From positions 1-15,416 of the forward strand of contig SFNZ01000042.1 in NCBI GenBank assembly GCA_004552615.1: a DNA stretch of 15,416 bases. The letters are read 5' to 3'. Positions 7,186 through 15,041 of the stretch are shown here, in pieces. Origin of the DNA: Bacteroidales bacterium (GTDB taxonomy: Bacteria > Bacteroidota > Bacteroidia > Bacteroidales > UBA932). Position numbers and translations under genes: made by a program. The notes under the pieces are model-generated. The model ran no database searches. It worked only from the letters and a program-made list of their open reading frames with translations, and had not been told where the DNA came from. Numbering within the stretch: position 1 is the first letter of the stretch; every line of letters begins with the position of its first letter.

Positions 7186-8502
7186 TTACCTTCTTCTCAA
7201 TCTTGCAGCGAGGGAACCATCGGCGACACCTTTCATGAGCTTGCGCGTTCCCTCGAACTGTTTCAGGAGACGGTTTACCTCCGGAATTGAGGTACCGCTT
7301 CCGTCGGCAATACGTTTGCGGCGGCTGCCGTTGATGATTTCAGGATGTTCCCTCTCCTGTGGTGTCATTGACATGATGATGGCCTCCACGCTCTTGAATG
7401 CGCTGTTGTCCATCTCCACGTCCTTGAGGGCTTTGCCCATTCCAGGAATCATGGATGCAAGATCCTTGATGTTGCCCATCTTCTTGATCTGCTGGATCTG
7501 GTTGTAGAAATCCATCAGGGTGAACTGGTTCTTGACGAGTTTCTTCTTCAGCTCGCGGGCCTGTTTCTCGTCGAACTGCTCCTGGGCCTTCTCCACGAGG
7601 CTGACCACGTCACCCATTCCGAGGATACGGTCAGCGATACGTGCCGGATGGAAAACGTCGAGGGCGTCAATCTTCTCGCCTGAGGAAATGAACTTGATAG
7701 GCTTCCCTACCACCGCCTTGATGGAAAGGGCGGCACCACCCCTGGTGTCACCGTCCATCTTGGTGAGCACTACTCCGTCGAAGTCGAGGGTCTCGTTGAA
7801 GGCCTTGGCTGTCTCCACGGCATCCTGGCCGGTCATGGCATCGACCACGAAGAGAATCTCGGTCGGATTGACCGCCTTCTTGATGTTGGCAATCTCCTCC
7901 ATCATCTCCTGGTCGACTGCGAGACGTCCTGCGGTATCGACAATCACGACGGAAATGCCTTCCGCCTTGGCCTTGGCCACAGCATTGCGTGCGATGAGGA
8001 CAGGGTCCTTGACTCCTTCTTCGGTATATACAGGGACTCCCGCCTGCTCACCCATAACCTTCAACTGGTCGATGGCGGCCGGACGGTAAACGTCGCAGGC
8101 TGCGAGGAGGACTTTCATTCCCTTCTTGGACTTGCAGAGATTGGCAAGTTTGGCTGTGAATGTGGTCTTACCGGAACCCTGGAGACCTGAAATCAGGACA
8201 ATGCCCGGATTGCCTTTCACATTGATGTCCTGTGCACCGCTGCCCATGAATTCGGCCAGTTCGTCGTGTACGATCTTGACCATCATCTGCTGCGGCTTGA
8301 CCGCAGTGAGGACATTCTGTCCCATGGCCTTGGTCTTGACGCGGTCGCAGAACTCCTTCGCCACCTTGTAGCTGACGTCGGCGTCGAGCAAGGCACGGCG
8401 GATGTCCTTGACGGTTTCCGCCACGTTGATTTCAGTTATCTTTCCTTCGCCTTTGAGAATCTTGAACGACCTCTCCAGCCTTTCCGACAGATTTTCAAAC
8501 AT
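7186..8502 (-). CDS. ffh: Signal recognition particle GTPase Ffh (SRP54)
   Basis: This is a full-length 438-residue SRP protein from ATG 8502. The N domain is residues 1-90. The G domain holds GLQGSGKT (106-113, P-loop), the insertion-box region around DVYRPAAIDQL, DTAGR (189-193, G3), TKMDG (247-251, G4) and the following DTRGGAAL. The methionine-containing M domain (about 300-438) includes MGNIKDLASMIPGMG and SRRKRIADGSG, which bind signal peptides and 4.5S RNA. It delivers nascent membrane and exported proteins to the FtsY receptor. It is the last gene of the minus-strand cluster, starting 46 bases after the lysA stop; an internal promoter could exist, but I see no clean consensus there. 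No 4.5S RNA gene was found in the window. Confidence 0.97.
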   Translation of the reverse strand: MFENLSERLERSFKILKGEGKITEINVAETVKDIRRALLDADVSYKVAKEFCDRVKTKAMGQNVLTAVKPQQMMVKIVHDELAEFMGSGAQDINVKGNPGIVLISGLQGSGKTTFTAKLANLCKSKKGMKVLLAACDVYRPAAIDQLKVMGEQAGVPVYTEEGVKDPVLIARNAVAKAKAEGISVVIVDTAGRLAVDQEMMEEIANIKKAVNPTEILFVVDAMTGQDAVETAKAFNETLDFDGVVLTKMDGDTRGGAALSIKAVVGKPIKFISSGEKIDALDVFHPARIADRILGMGDVVSLVEKAQEQFDEKQARELKKKLVKNQFTLMDFYNQIQQIKKMGNIKDLASMIPGMGKALKDVEMDNSAFKSVEAIIMSMTPQEREHPEIINGSRRKRIADGSGTSIPEVNRLLKQFEGTRKLMKGVADGSLAARLRRR

Positions 8503-8548
8503 ATCGTTTTATTTTAATATTCAAATACTTGCAGCCGCGCAAACGAGA

Positions 8549-9721
8549 CTACAGTTCATCGGAGAACACCGCAGGGGCGATGTCCCTGAGATTGTACCTG
8601 CTGCTCATCACGCTTCCGTATGCGCCTGCGCTGCGAAGGGCCATCAGGTCTCCCCTGACGCTGAACGGAAGGTCTCTTCCGGAGCCCCAGACGTCGCTCG
8701 ACTCGCATACCGGGCCGACCACGTCATATTGCTGTATCCCGTCCTCACGTCCCTCGAATGCGGCAGTGAGGTTCTCAATCTTGTGATAAGCCCCGTAAAG
8801 AGCAGGACGGATGAGGTCATTCATCCCGGCATCCATTATGAGGAAGGCTTTGGTCTCCCCGTTCTTGACGAAGAGCACGCGGGTCACGAGGGTGCCGCAC
8901 TGGGCTACGAGCGAACGTCCCGGCTCGAGGCTGACTTTCTGGTCCGGCCTGCGCCTCAGGCAGCTGTCCACGGTGGAGAACCAAGTCTCGAAATCCGGTA
9001 CAGGATTGCCGTCCGGGTCGTCGTAATCGACTCCGAGTCCGCCTCCGAGGTCAATGCTGTCGACCTTGAGCCCCCTGGACTCGAAATAGTCCACGATTTC
9101 GGCAGCTCTCCGGCACTCAAGCGAATACACATCCCTGACATCCGTGATCTGGGATCCTATGTGGAAATGCAGGCCGATGAAATTCAGGTTCCTGGCGTTC
9201 TTGAGAAGGTCGATGACTGTGTCGAACTCGTGCCGTGAGATGCCGAACTTGTTCTCGTACAATCCGGTAGTCACGTATCGGTGGGTGTGCGCGTCGATGT
9301 TCGGGTTGATGCGGACGGAGACATTGGCCTTGACTCCTTTCGCAGCTGCGAGTGAGTCGATGACATTCATCTCCATCACGGATTCACAGTTGAAGGCCTC
9401 TATGCCGAGGTCGAGAGCCGCGTTTATCTCCCTGTCCGACTTGCCAACTCCGGCAAAGACGATGATCTCCGGCCTGAAGCCGTTGGCGGCCGCGAAGAGG
9501 ACTTCGTTTCCGCTGACACAGTCCGCGCCGAAGCCCCTGGAGCTGATATATTGCACAATGCGCGGCTCCACATTGGCCTTGACCGCATAGTGCAGCCCGA
9601 TGCCATAGCGCCGCGCAAGTTCCGCAGCCTTGTCGACTGTGGCGCGCAATAAATCCATATCATAATACCAGAAGGGGGTTTCCTTCCGGCTGAGGGTTGC
9701 GAAATCCTTCAATTCCAGCAT
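8549..9721 (-). CDS. lysA: Diaminopimelate decarboxylase
   Basis: This enzyme makes L-lysine from meso-diaminopimelate with pyridoxal phosphate, the last step of lysine synthesis. I place the start at ATG 9721 (390 residues); an upstream TTG at 9736 would add five residues. Counting from the TTG, the key sites are HYAVKAN (PLP lysine at 53), GLHFHIGSQ (188-196), the phosphate-binding GGGLG (231-235), EPGR (271-274), GPVCESSD (341-348, with the active-site Cys at 344) and GAYG near 371-374. Length fits the stand-alone bacterial enzyme; it is not fused to aspartokinase, as happens in some bacteria. It lies 33 bases after yebC and 46 bases before ffh, so it is probably part of the TPR-yebC-lysA-ffh transcript. 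Confidence 0.96.
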   Translation of the reverse strand: MLELKDFATLSRKETPFWYYDMDLLRATVDKAAELARRYGIGLHYAVKANVEPRIVQYISSRGFGADCVSGNEVLFAAANGFRPEIIVFAGVGKSDREINAALDLGIEAFNCESVMEMNVIDSLAAAKGVKANVSVRINPNIDAHTHRYVTTGLYENKFGISRHEFDTVIDLLKNARNLNFIGLHFHIGSQITDVRDVYSLECRRAAEIVDYFESRGLKVDSIDLGGGLGVDYDDPDGNPVPDFETWFSTVDSCLRRRPDQKVSLEPGRSLVAQCGTLVTRVLFVKNGETKAFLIMDAGMNDLIRPALYGAYHKIENLTAAFEGREDGIQQYDVVGPVCESSDVWGSGRDLPFSVRGDLMALRSAGAYGSVMSSRYNLRDIAPAVFSDEL

Positions 9722-9754
9722 ATTCTGCGTGTTCAAGCTGTCAGGCCGACGGGA

Positions 9755-10510
9755 TTATTCGGCTGACGGCTTCATCGTAGAATAGACATTGGTGACGTCG
9801 TCGTCATTCTCGAGAAGGTCCGTGAGTTTGTCGAGGGTAGCCCTCTGCTCAGGGGTCACGTCCTTGAGATCGACGTTCGGAATCCTCTCGAAACCTCCGG
9901 AAACGAGCTCGAAGCCGTTCTCCTCGATGTATTTCTGGATGCCGCCGTAAGACTCGTATGCTCCGTAGATGACAACGTTCTTGCTGATGTTCTCGTTCTC
10001 GTCCTCCTGCTCCTCGATGAATACCTCAGGGTCATCATCGAAGTCGCAGAGTGCCAGCTGGAACTCGTCGATGTCGAGGCCGTCCTGATACTTGATCCTG
10101 AAAACGCATTTGTGGTCAAACATGAAGCTCACGCTGCCGCTGGTACCGAGGGAGCCGCCGCATTTGGTAAAATAGCTGCGGACATTGGCCACAGTCCTGG
10201 TGTTGTTGTCAGTGGCAGTCTCCACGAGGAATGCGATACCGTGAGGGCCGTATCCTTCGAATGTCACTTCCTTGAAATCGCCGAGGGACTTGTCGGTGGC
10301 CTTCTTGATGGCCCTCTCGATATTGTCCTTAGGCATATTCTCGTTCCTTGCCTCGGCGATGAGGGCACGAAGACGCGGGTTTCCGACCACGTCAGGGCCT
10401 CCCTGTTTCACGGCAATGGTGATTTCCTTTCCGATCTTGGTGAACGTCTTGGCCATGTGGCCCCAACGTTTCATCTTCCTCTCTTTTCTGAACTCAAAAG
10501 CTCTTCCCAT
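9755..10510 (-). CDS. yebC: YebC/PmpR (TACO1) family protein
   Basis: The protein has 251 residues from ATG 10510. The N-terminal family signature is clear (MGRAFEFRKERK, then KRWGHMAKTFTKIGKEI), followed by NPRLRALIAEARNENMPKDNIERAI and the EGYGPHGIAFLVE motif, with an acidic C-terminal half (LENDDDVTNVYSTM) as in the family. Members were long annotated as transcriptional regulators; the mitochondrial relative TACO1 and recent bacterial work point to relief of ribosome stalling in translation. Which role applies here is not visible from the sequence. The start is 15 bases after the stop of the TPR gene, consistent with cotranscription. Confidence 0.96.
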   Translation of the reverse strand: MGRAFEFRKERKMKRWGHMAKTFTKIGKEITIAVKQGGPDVVGNPRLRALIAEARNENMPKDNIERAIKKATDKSLGDFKEVTFEGYGPHGIAFLVETATDNNTRTVANVRSYFTKCGGSLGTSGSVSFMFDHKCVFRIKYQDGLDIDEFQLALCDFDDDPEVFIEEQEDENENISKNVVIYGAYESYGGIQKYIEENGFELVSGGFERIPNVDLKDVTPEQRATLDKLTDLLENDDDVTNVYSTMKPSAE

Positions 10511-10525
10511 AGTCCGTCCTGTTGA

Positions 10526-11218
10526 TTATTTCGTTGCAGGTGCGTTCTCTATCCTGCTGATGTACTTGTCGATGTCGTAACCTTCCATGGACTGCGGATA
10601 CTGGTCCTTGATCTTCTTGTAGAATGCCAGGGCTTTCTGAGGCTCACCGAGTTCCTCGCATACCACGCCGGCCTTGAAGAGATAGGATGCAGCGAACATG
10701 TTGTCAGCGGCTGCAGCTGCTTTCTCGTAGCAGGCAAGTGCGTCATTGAATTTCTCGAGTCCCTCGTATGCATCTCCCTTGGCGCCGAGAGCCTTGGCCT
10801 TGAGGATGGCGTCCTTTCCGTTGTACTTGGAAAGATAAGCCACAGCCTGCTCGTAGTTGCCGAGCTGGAGTTCGCACACTCCTGCGTAGAAATATACCGC
10901 AGAACCGGCCTTGGAGCCGTACTCCTCTGCTATCTGGGCGAATCCGAGGGCATTGCCGTCGCCATTGAGGGCAATGTCGTAATTCTGGGCACGGAAGCTT
11001 GCCTCTGCAGGGAACATCTGCTCCTGGGCCTCGGCACGCTTAGGCTGCACATAGAACTTGTGGTAGCAGAGAACCGCCACACCTACAAGCACTGCGGCAC
11101 CCAATGCGCCCCAGATGATTTTCTTGTTCTCATTGAAAAATTTCTCAACGGAAGAGACCTTCTCAGCGACAATCTCCTGCTGCTGCCTCTCCTGGTCTTT
11201 AAGGGTTGTGTTTGCCAT
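10526..11218 (-). CDS. Membrane-anchored TPR protein (YfgM-like topology)
   Basis: This is a 230-residue protein from ATG 11218 (MANTTLKDQERQQQ). A longer reading from TTG 11275 is unlikely because it would overlap the -7 box at 11273-11280. A short charged cytoplasmic segment (1-33) with coiled-coil character precedes one membrane helix (about 34-51, IIWGALGAAVLVGVAVL). The rest would lie in the periplasm and contains TPR-type helical pairs: AVYFYAGVCELQLGNYEQAV, then KALGAKGDAYEGLEKFNDAL, then ASYLFKAGVVCEELGEPQKA. The layout resembles YfgM-like proteins, which bind the Sec translocon and chaperones. That would be a sensible match to the downstream ffh but is inference only. It is the first gene of the minus-strand cluster. 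Confidence 0.85.
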   Translation of the reverse strand: MANTTLKDQERQQQEIVAEKVSSVEKFFNENKKIIWGALGAAVLVGVAVLCYHKFYVQPKRAEAQEQMFPAEASFRAQNYDIALNGDGNALGFAQIAEEYGSKAGSAVYFYAGVCELQLGNYEQAVAYLSKYNGKDAILKAKALGAKGDAYEGLEKFNDALACYEKAAAAADNMFAASYLFKAGVVCEELGEPQKALAFYKKIKDQYPQSMEGYDIDKYISRIENAPATK

Positions 11219-11272
11219 ATTTTTTATTTGTTGATTACGATTAAAACTGCGCCGTTCATACAACATAGCCTG

Positions 11273-11304
11273 CAAATTTACACAATTTTAATCAATCCAA
11301 CAAT
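11273..11304 (-). promoter_or_regulatory. Promoter of the TPR-yebC-lysA-ffh cluster
   Basis: On the minus strand ATTG (11304-11301, one mismatch to TTTG) is followed after 20 bases by TAAATTTG (11280-11273), a full -7 match. The -7 box ends 54 bases before the ATG at 11218, which supports that start codon. It sits just beyond the stop of the TonB-dependent receptor gene, so the cluster need not depend on read-through. Confidence 0.65.
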
Positions 11305-11333
11305 TATTTGGCAGGAAATCCTCGCCCGTCCTG

Positions 11334-13418
11334 TCAGAAATACATCGAATACCTCAGCATCGGGATGATAGGATACAGGGAGGTATAGACGAGCTGGGGC
11401 CTGTTGTAGACGTCGGTCGTGATTTCCGCATAGACCGGATTCTTCCTTCCGTAGAGGTTGTAAACACCCAGTCCGACGCAGTAGTGCCTGCCCTTGCGGA
11501 GAGTGACCGCATTGAAATCGAATCCTATGTCAAGTCTGTGGTAATCAGGCATCTGGAAATTATTCGGGCCGGTGGAGGAAAACGTTCCGTAGTCCGGATA
11601 ATGGGTCTGTAAGGTGAAGCGGTTGCCGGTCCTGTATGTCCAGTTGGCATAGAAATCTATCAGCGCATGCATGTGCCAGACGAGGTTCAGGTTGAACTTG
11701 TGGCGGTTGTCGAACCGGTCAGGGAACCAGTCTCTCCAGAATGCCTCGAAATATCTTTCGGTCCAGGACAGGGTGTATGAGGCGGAGAGGTCGAGCCTCG
11801 GTATCGCAAGCTCGAAATAGCTCTCAAGTCCGTAAGAACGTCCCCTGCCCTCCTCGAAGGAATTGTTCCAGGCATCTACAGGAGGTATGAATCTGGGACT
11901 CCCGAAATATTCATAAATGCCACGCATCCATTTGTAATATCCCGCGACGCTGAATTTGCAGGTACTTCTGCCTCCGAAAGCGATTTCCGCGGTAAAGATG
12001 TCGCTTGTGAGAGGTTTCCTCTTGGCTGTCACCGGCATCCAGTAGTTGCCTGGCATGTCGATGATGGAGGAAGAGACGAGATGTTCACCCTGGCTCATTC
12101 GGGAATATGCCAGATTGAACGAAAATACATCCCCCGCCCTGAAAGCCGCCGAGACCCGCGGCTCGACTGAAGGATATATCTTGTGGGGCACGGCATGGAA
12201 ATTCAGATTGAGGCCGACCTTCCCGGTGAACCATTCCGCCGGTTTCATCTCGTCTTCGCAATACACATCGGCCGACAAAGAAAAGCGGTTGTCATCATGA
12301 TATGTCGCTGTCACCTCAGCCTTTCCTCCGGCAGGCTTCTTCTTCGTTTTGACAATACTGTACGGCCGGGAGATGAGGGAGTGGAAAGAGCCTCCGAATC
12401 CGAGATTGTTCCAGCCGTATTTCCGGAAGGCATCCATGCGGGCGCCGACATTTGTCAGATTGGACCGGTTGGTCTCCGTGCGGACATACGAAGATTTGGG
12501 CGATACATATTTTTCCGTATCCGAGAGAACGCAATATCCGTCCGACACATAAGTGACCAGTTCGAAGCCGGACTCGTCCGAAGGGGAATGGGTCCAGGCG
12601 GCGGAGGCAAGGACGTTGCCCCAGTTGCTCGATTTCTTGTCCGGGCGTACTTCCTTGAGTATCAGCATGTCATGTCCGACATAGAAACTTGCCGATACCT
12701 TGTCGGAGGCTGTGGGATGCCAGGTAAATTTGCCGTTGAAATCCCCGAAGGCATAGTTTCCGTCGCGAGTATAATCATTCACGTAGTAGGAGTCGTCGAG
12801 AGTGTACAAGTTGATTGCCGGACGCAGGAGAGCCTCTATCCAGCCTATTCTCGCAGCGACATTGAACGAACTGCCTTTCTTTTTCATGGGGCCCTCCACC
12901 TGCACGCGGCCTTCGGTGATTCCCACCGAGAAACTTCCCCGGGTCCTGGTCGTGTCCCCGTCCGCAAGCGATACGTCCACGACTGACGATATCTTGCCGG
13001 AGTATTTCGCCGGGAAAGGGCCTTTGTAGAAGTCCACGTGGCTGATGACGTCAGTGTTGAAGGCGGAGTAGAGTCCGTAGAAATGCCCTGACTGATAGAG
13101 AGGTACATTGTCCATCAGGTAGAGGTTGTCGGCTCCGGTGCCGCCGCGGACATAGAGGCCGGAGGTCATTTCGGTTCCGGGGGCCACGCCGGGAAGTGTC
13201 TGTAGTGTCTTGATGAGGTCCGGAGTGGTCATCACGGCCCGGGCCTGGAAAAGTTTCCCGGGGATGTAGCTGTGTCCCATCAGCAGGGTCCTCTCCTTGA
13301 TTCCGTACACTATTGACGGGGATATAGTGTCCTGTCTTTCCTTCATCCGGCCTTTCGCGATGAGGTCAGGAGAGAGAACGGACAGGAAAAATAATGATAA
13401 TATCAGGAAGCGTTTCAT
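11334..13418 (-). CDS. TonB-dependent receptor without N-terminal extension
   Basis: This is a 694-residue outer-membrane receptor from ATG 13418. A signal peptide of about 21 residues is followed by a plug domain (about 60-150) with TTPDLIKTLQTLPGV, GLYVRGGTGADNLYLMDNVP and FPAKYSGKISSVVDV, all strong plug motifs. The rest is the beta-barrel, ending with LYPIIPMLRYSMYF and a terminal Phe. Most Bacteroidetes receptors of this type that pair with DUF4249 carry an N-terminal carboxypeptidase-regulatory-like domain of about 80 residues; here only about 40 residues separate the signal peptide from the plug, and I see no clear TonB box. The start overlaps the DUF4249 stop by 4 bases (ATGA), so translation is probably coupled. 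Substrate unknown. Confidence 0.9.
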   Translation of the reverse strand: MKRFLILSLFFLSVLSPDLIAKGRMKERQDTISPSIVYGIKERTLLMGHSYIPGKLFQARAVMTTPDLIKTLQTLPGVAPGTEMTSGLYVRGGTGADNLYLMDNVPLYQSGHFYGLYSAFNTDVISHVDFYKGPFPAKYSGKISSVVDVSLADGDTTRTRGSFSVGITEGRVQVEGPMKKKGSSFNVAARIGWIEALLRPAINLYTLDDSYYVNDYTRDGNYAFGDFNGKFTWHPTASDKVSASFYVGHDMLILKEVRPDKKSSNWGNVLASAAWTHSPSDESGFELVTYVSDGYCVLSDTEKYVSPKSSYVRTETNRSNLTNVGARMDAFRKYGWNNLGFGGSFHSLISRPYSIVKTKKKPAGGKAEVTATYHDDNRFSLSADVYCEDEMKPAEWFTGKVGLNLNFHAVPHKIYPSVEPRVSAAFRAGDVFSFNLAYSRMSQGEHLVSSSIIDMPGNYWMPVTAKRKPLTSDIFTAEIAFGGRSTCKFSVAGYYKWMRGIYEYFGSPRFIPPVDAWNNSFEEGRGRSYGLESYFELAIPRLDLSASYTLSWTERYFEAFWRDWFPDRFDNRHKFNLNLVWHMHALIDFYANWTYRTGNRFTLQTHYPDYGTFSSTGPNNFQMPDYHRLDIGFDFNAVTLRKGRHYCVGLGVYNLYGRKNPVYAEITTDVYNRPQLVYTSLYPIIPMLRYSMYF

Positions 13419-14392
13419 TTCTCATCGAATTTTATCCAGTCCGTATATGTGTTCGAACAAGTGCATACAGATCCGCAGCCGCCTTCTATGTCGGTATAGT
13501 TGTTCATCGAGCTGAATCCCATATTGCCGATATAGTCTCCGCCGAACCAGCTTTCATAGTGGGATGCCGTATACCAGGCTTCGTCGGAGAAGGAAGCTAC
13601 GACTATCCTGAATTCGGATAATGCATGTTCGAATACGTGTTTCCGTCCGGATTCATCTCGGTATTCCATGACTCTTCCTGCAGAGAAATCACCCGTGGCC
13701 GAGAAGTGCATCTCCTTGTCCATGAAATCTTTGCCGAGATCAGCGACCCAGAAGGCCCCGAACGGCATGACGAAATTCCTGGACTCCGGGATGAAGCCCG
13801 GGACAGAGAGCCTGCCCAATGTGGTTCTCACATACCTTCCGGCATATTCTTCGTCTATATATTCGTCATATCCGAACCTGCACTCGAGCCTGAATCCGAA
13901 ATAGCGCGTGGCGTCGGACCTGGATATTTTCATATTGCAGTCGAAACGGCCGGTGCCTTCGAATGAATATGACAGGAGTTCCACCGACGGCCTGACCGGG
14001 ACCACGGTGGTGCAACTCGCCGCAGGGAATCCGTCCACTGACACTTCCAGCTCCAGGACATCCCCGTCATTGAACGGTTCTCCGGTAATGAATTCGCCGT
14101 AAAAGCCCCCGTCGTCTTCCAGTTTTCTCTGTATTTCCTCAGGATTTCCGTTTCTCGATATTTTGATATCCGCATCGAACGGGGTTTCCTTGTAATTGCC
14201 CGGATGGGAATCCGGCAGTATCGGATACATTTTCTTCACGGTGAACGAGGCGGTATCTCCAGCTTCGATATAGCCTTCAACATAAAGGATATTCCCTTCC
14301 CCGAGGTCCGGGAACGGCTTCGTGAATGTGCAGGAAACCGCGGCCAGGCACAAGCATATCGAGGCCGCAAGCGGAAAACATAGCTTCTTCAT
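13415..14392 (-). CDS. DUF4249 lipoprotein, partner of the TonB-dependent receptor
   Basis: The protein has 325 residues from ATG 14392; an in-frame TTG at 14410 would add six residues but is less likely. The signal peptide has a lipobox (AVS before Cys21). The mature start, PFPDLGEGNILYVEGYIEAGD, is typical of DUF4249, whose members are usually encoded next to TonB-dependent receptors in Bacteroidetes and are likely surface or outer-membrane lipoproteins that help capture the ligand. The chain continues through beta-rich sequence (VVPVRPSVELLSYSFEG, YFGFRLECRFGYDEYIDEEY). The C-terminus is unusual: after NNYTDIEGG come CGSVCTC and a short hydrophilic tail, where I recall most relatives having a GYGIFG-type ending. 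The gene is first in the two-gene operon behind the -7 box at 14427-14434. Confidence 0.87.
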   Translation of the reverse strand: MKKLCFPLAASICLCLAAVSCTFTKPFPDLGEGNILYVEGYIEAGDTASFTVKKMYPILPDSHPGNYKETPFDADIKISRNGNPEEIQRKLEDDGGFYGEFITGEPFNDGDVLELEVSVDGFPAASCTTVVPVRPSVELLSYSFEGTGRFDCNMKISRSDATRYFGFRLECRFGYDEYIDEEYAGRYVRTTLGRLSVPGFIPESRNFVMPFGAFWVADLGKDFMDKEMHFSATGDFSAGRVMEYRDESGRKHVFEHALSEFRIVVASFSDEAWYTASHYESWFGGDYIGNMGFSSMNNYTDIEGGCGSVCTCSNTYTDWIKFDEK

Positions 14393-14426
14393 GTTGAATT
14401 TTCGTTTCAAGTCTTGTTGGTCGATA

Positions 14427-14434
14427 CAAATATA
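14427..14434 (-). promoter_or_regulatory. -7 box for the DUF4249-receptor operon
   Basis: Minus-strand TATATTTG is a full TAnnTTTG match and lies 34 bases before the ATG at 14392. No good TTTG is present at the -33 distance; that position falls inside the 32-base repeat copy at 14439-14470, which may supply an activator site instead. Confidence 0.55.
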
Positions 14435-14438
14435 GCGA

Positions 14439-14470
14439 TTATCCTATATGGTTGTCATGATGAATGTCAA
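14439..14470 (+). repeat. 32-base direct repeat, copy 1
   Basis: This copy and the one at 14992-15023 agree at 30 of 32 positions, with a perfect 20-base core (14451-14470: GTTGTCATGATGAATGTCAA). It covers the -33 region of the DUF4249 promoter. Confidence 0.85.
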
Positions 14471-14544
14471 TTATTCATTGCCGAAAATACCCTTGCTATG
14501 TCCCATAATTCCACGGCATGCATAAGTTGCGCGAGGCAGCGTTA

Positions 14545-14591
14545 ATGATTCGCCGCGTTCGTTACCATACAGGTAACTTCCGGCAAATCAT
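14545..14591. repeat. Nested hairpin
   Basis: ATGATTCGCCG (14545-14555) pairs with CGGCAAATCAT (14581-14591) at 10 of 11 positions, and inside it GTTACC (14561-14566) pairs perfectly with GGTAAC (14572-14577) around a 5-base loop. No T-run follows, so it is not a standard terminator. Confidence 0.6.
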
Positions 14592-14664
14592 CGCGCGAGG
14601 AAATCGCCGTTCTGTGCAGCAGGGGACACTTTTTCCCGGCAGATGAGTTCAATTTGATGCCGTT

Positions 14665-14713
14665 GCGCGGGAGAAAACCGGTTCTACGTCACAGGGGCGG
14701 TTTTTGCTCGCGG
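14665..14713. repeat. Imperfect inverted repeat
   Basis: GCGCGGGAGAAAACCG (14665-14680) and CGGTTTTTGCTCGCGG (14698-14713) are complementary at 12 of 16 positions, with a 17-base loop. The right arm shares TTTTGCTCGC with the other intergenic region near 5350. Confidence 0.4.
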
Positions 14714-14799
14714 GATGATTTGCTAGAAGACAAAGGGGATGAGGTGTCATTGCCAACTGGGTACGCGGCAGGAATATATGGCGATTTCCATGCTGCATG

Positions 14800-14954
14800 C
14801 AGGCTGTTCAAACTCCGCGGGGCTCACTCCGATTCTCTCCGTTCGACCCTCCCGGCGTTTCCTGCGTCCTCGCTGCGCGAGAACTTGTCTCCGCCAGGTC
14901 CTTCCCACTTTCCGAGGCCGTGGGCTGGCCACGCCCGCGGAGTTTGACAGTCTG
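14800..14954. repeat. Long inverted repeat enclosing a GC-rich segment
   Basis: The left arm (14800-14823) and right arm (14933-14954) are complementary with one mismatch and one or two extra bases. The core TCAAACTCCGCGGG (14808-14821) matches CCCGCGGAGTTTGA (14934-14947) perfectly. About 110 bases lie between the arms, including CTCGCTGCGCGAG. The perfect palindrome CTGCATGCAG (14793-14802) overlaps the left edge. Confidence 0.7.
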
Positions 14955-14991
14955 CCTTACCGCGGAGGTCATTGGTCATATCCGTCATTGT

Positions 14992-15023
14992 TTATCCCAT
15001 ATTGTTGTCATGATGAATGTCAA
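14992..15023 (+). repeat. 32-base direct repeat, copy 2
   Basis: This is the second copy of the repeat at 14439-14470, differing at two positions. It lies 18 bases beyond the stop of the partial gene at 15042. No -7 box follows it on the minus strand, unlike copy 1. Confidence 0.85.
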
Positions 15024-15041
15024 ATAATGAGAGGGGAGGTA

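Larger units (their letters stand above)
14471..14991. other. Gene-free island between direct repeats, rich in dyads
   Basis: The stretch has no convincing gene on either strand; the open frames that exist are short, start nowhere sensible and have odd composition (many Arg, Ser and Pro). It holds three dyad structures (14545-14591, 14665-14713, 14800-14954) and the octamer GCGCGAGG twice (14530-14537 and 14593-14600). The right half is GC-rich. It could be a composite intergenic repeat, a degenerate mobile element, or a structured RNA; I see no promoter that settles this. Confidence 0.5.

Noticed and set aside
8402..9238. 278-codon plus-strand frame across ffh and lysA
   Set aside because: It is a shadow of two certain housekeeping genes on the other strand.
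12183..12986. 267-codon plus-strand frame inside the receptor gene
   Set aside because: Antisense to a clear TonB-dependent receptor.
14654..14947. 97-codon plus-strand frame in the gene-free island
   Set aside because: It runs across the inverted repeat, has an Arg/Ser/Pro-heavy composition and lacks a promoter or ribosome site; probably repeat DNA read by chance.
14439..15023. CRISPR array
   Set aside because: Only two copies of the repeat exist and they are over 500 bases apart.
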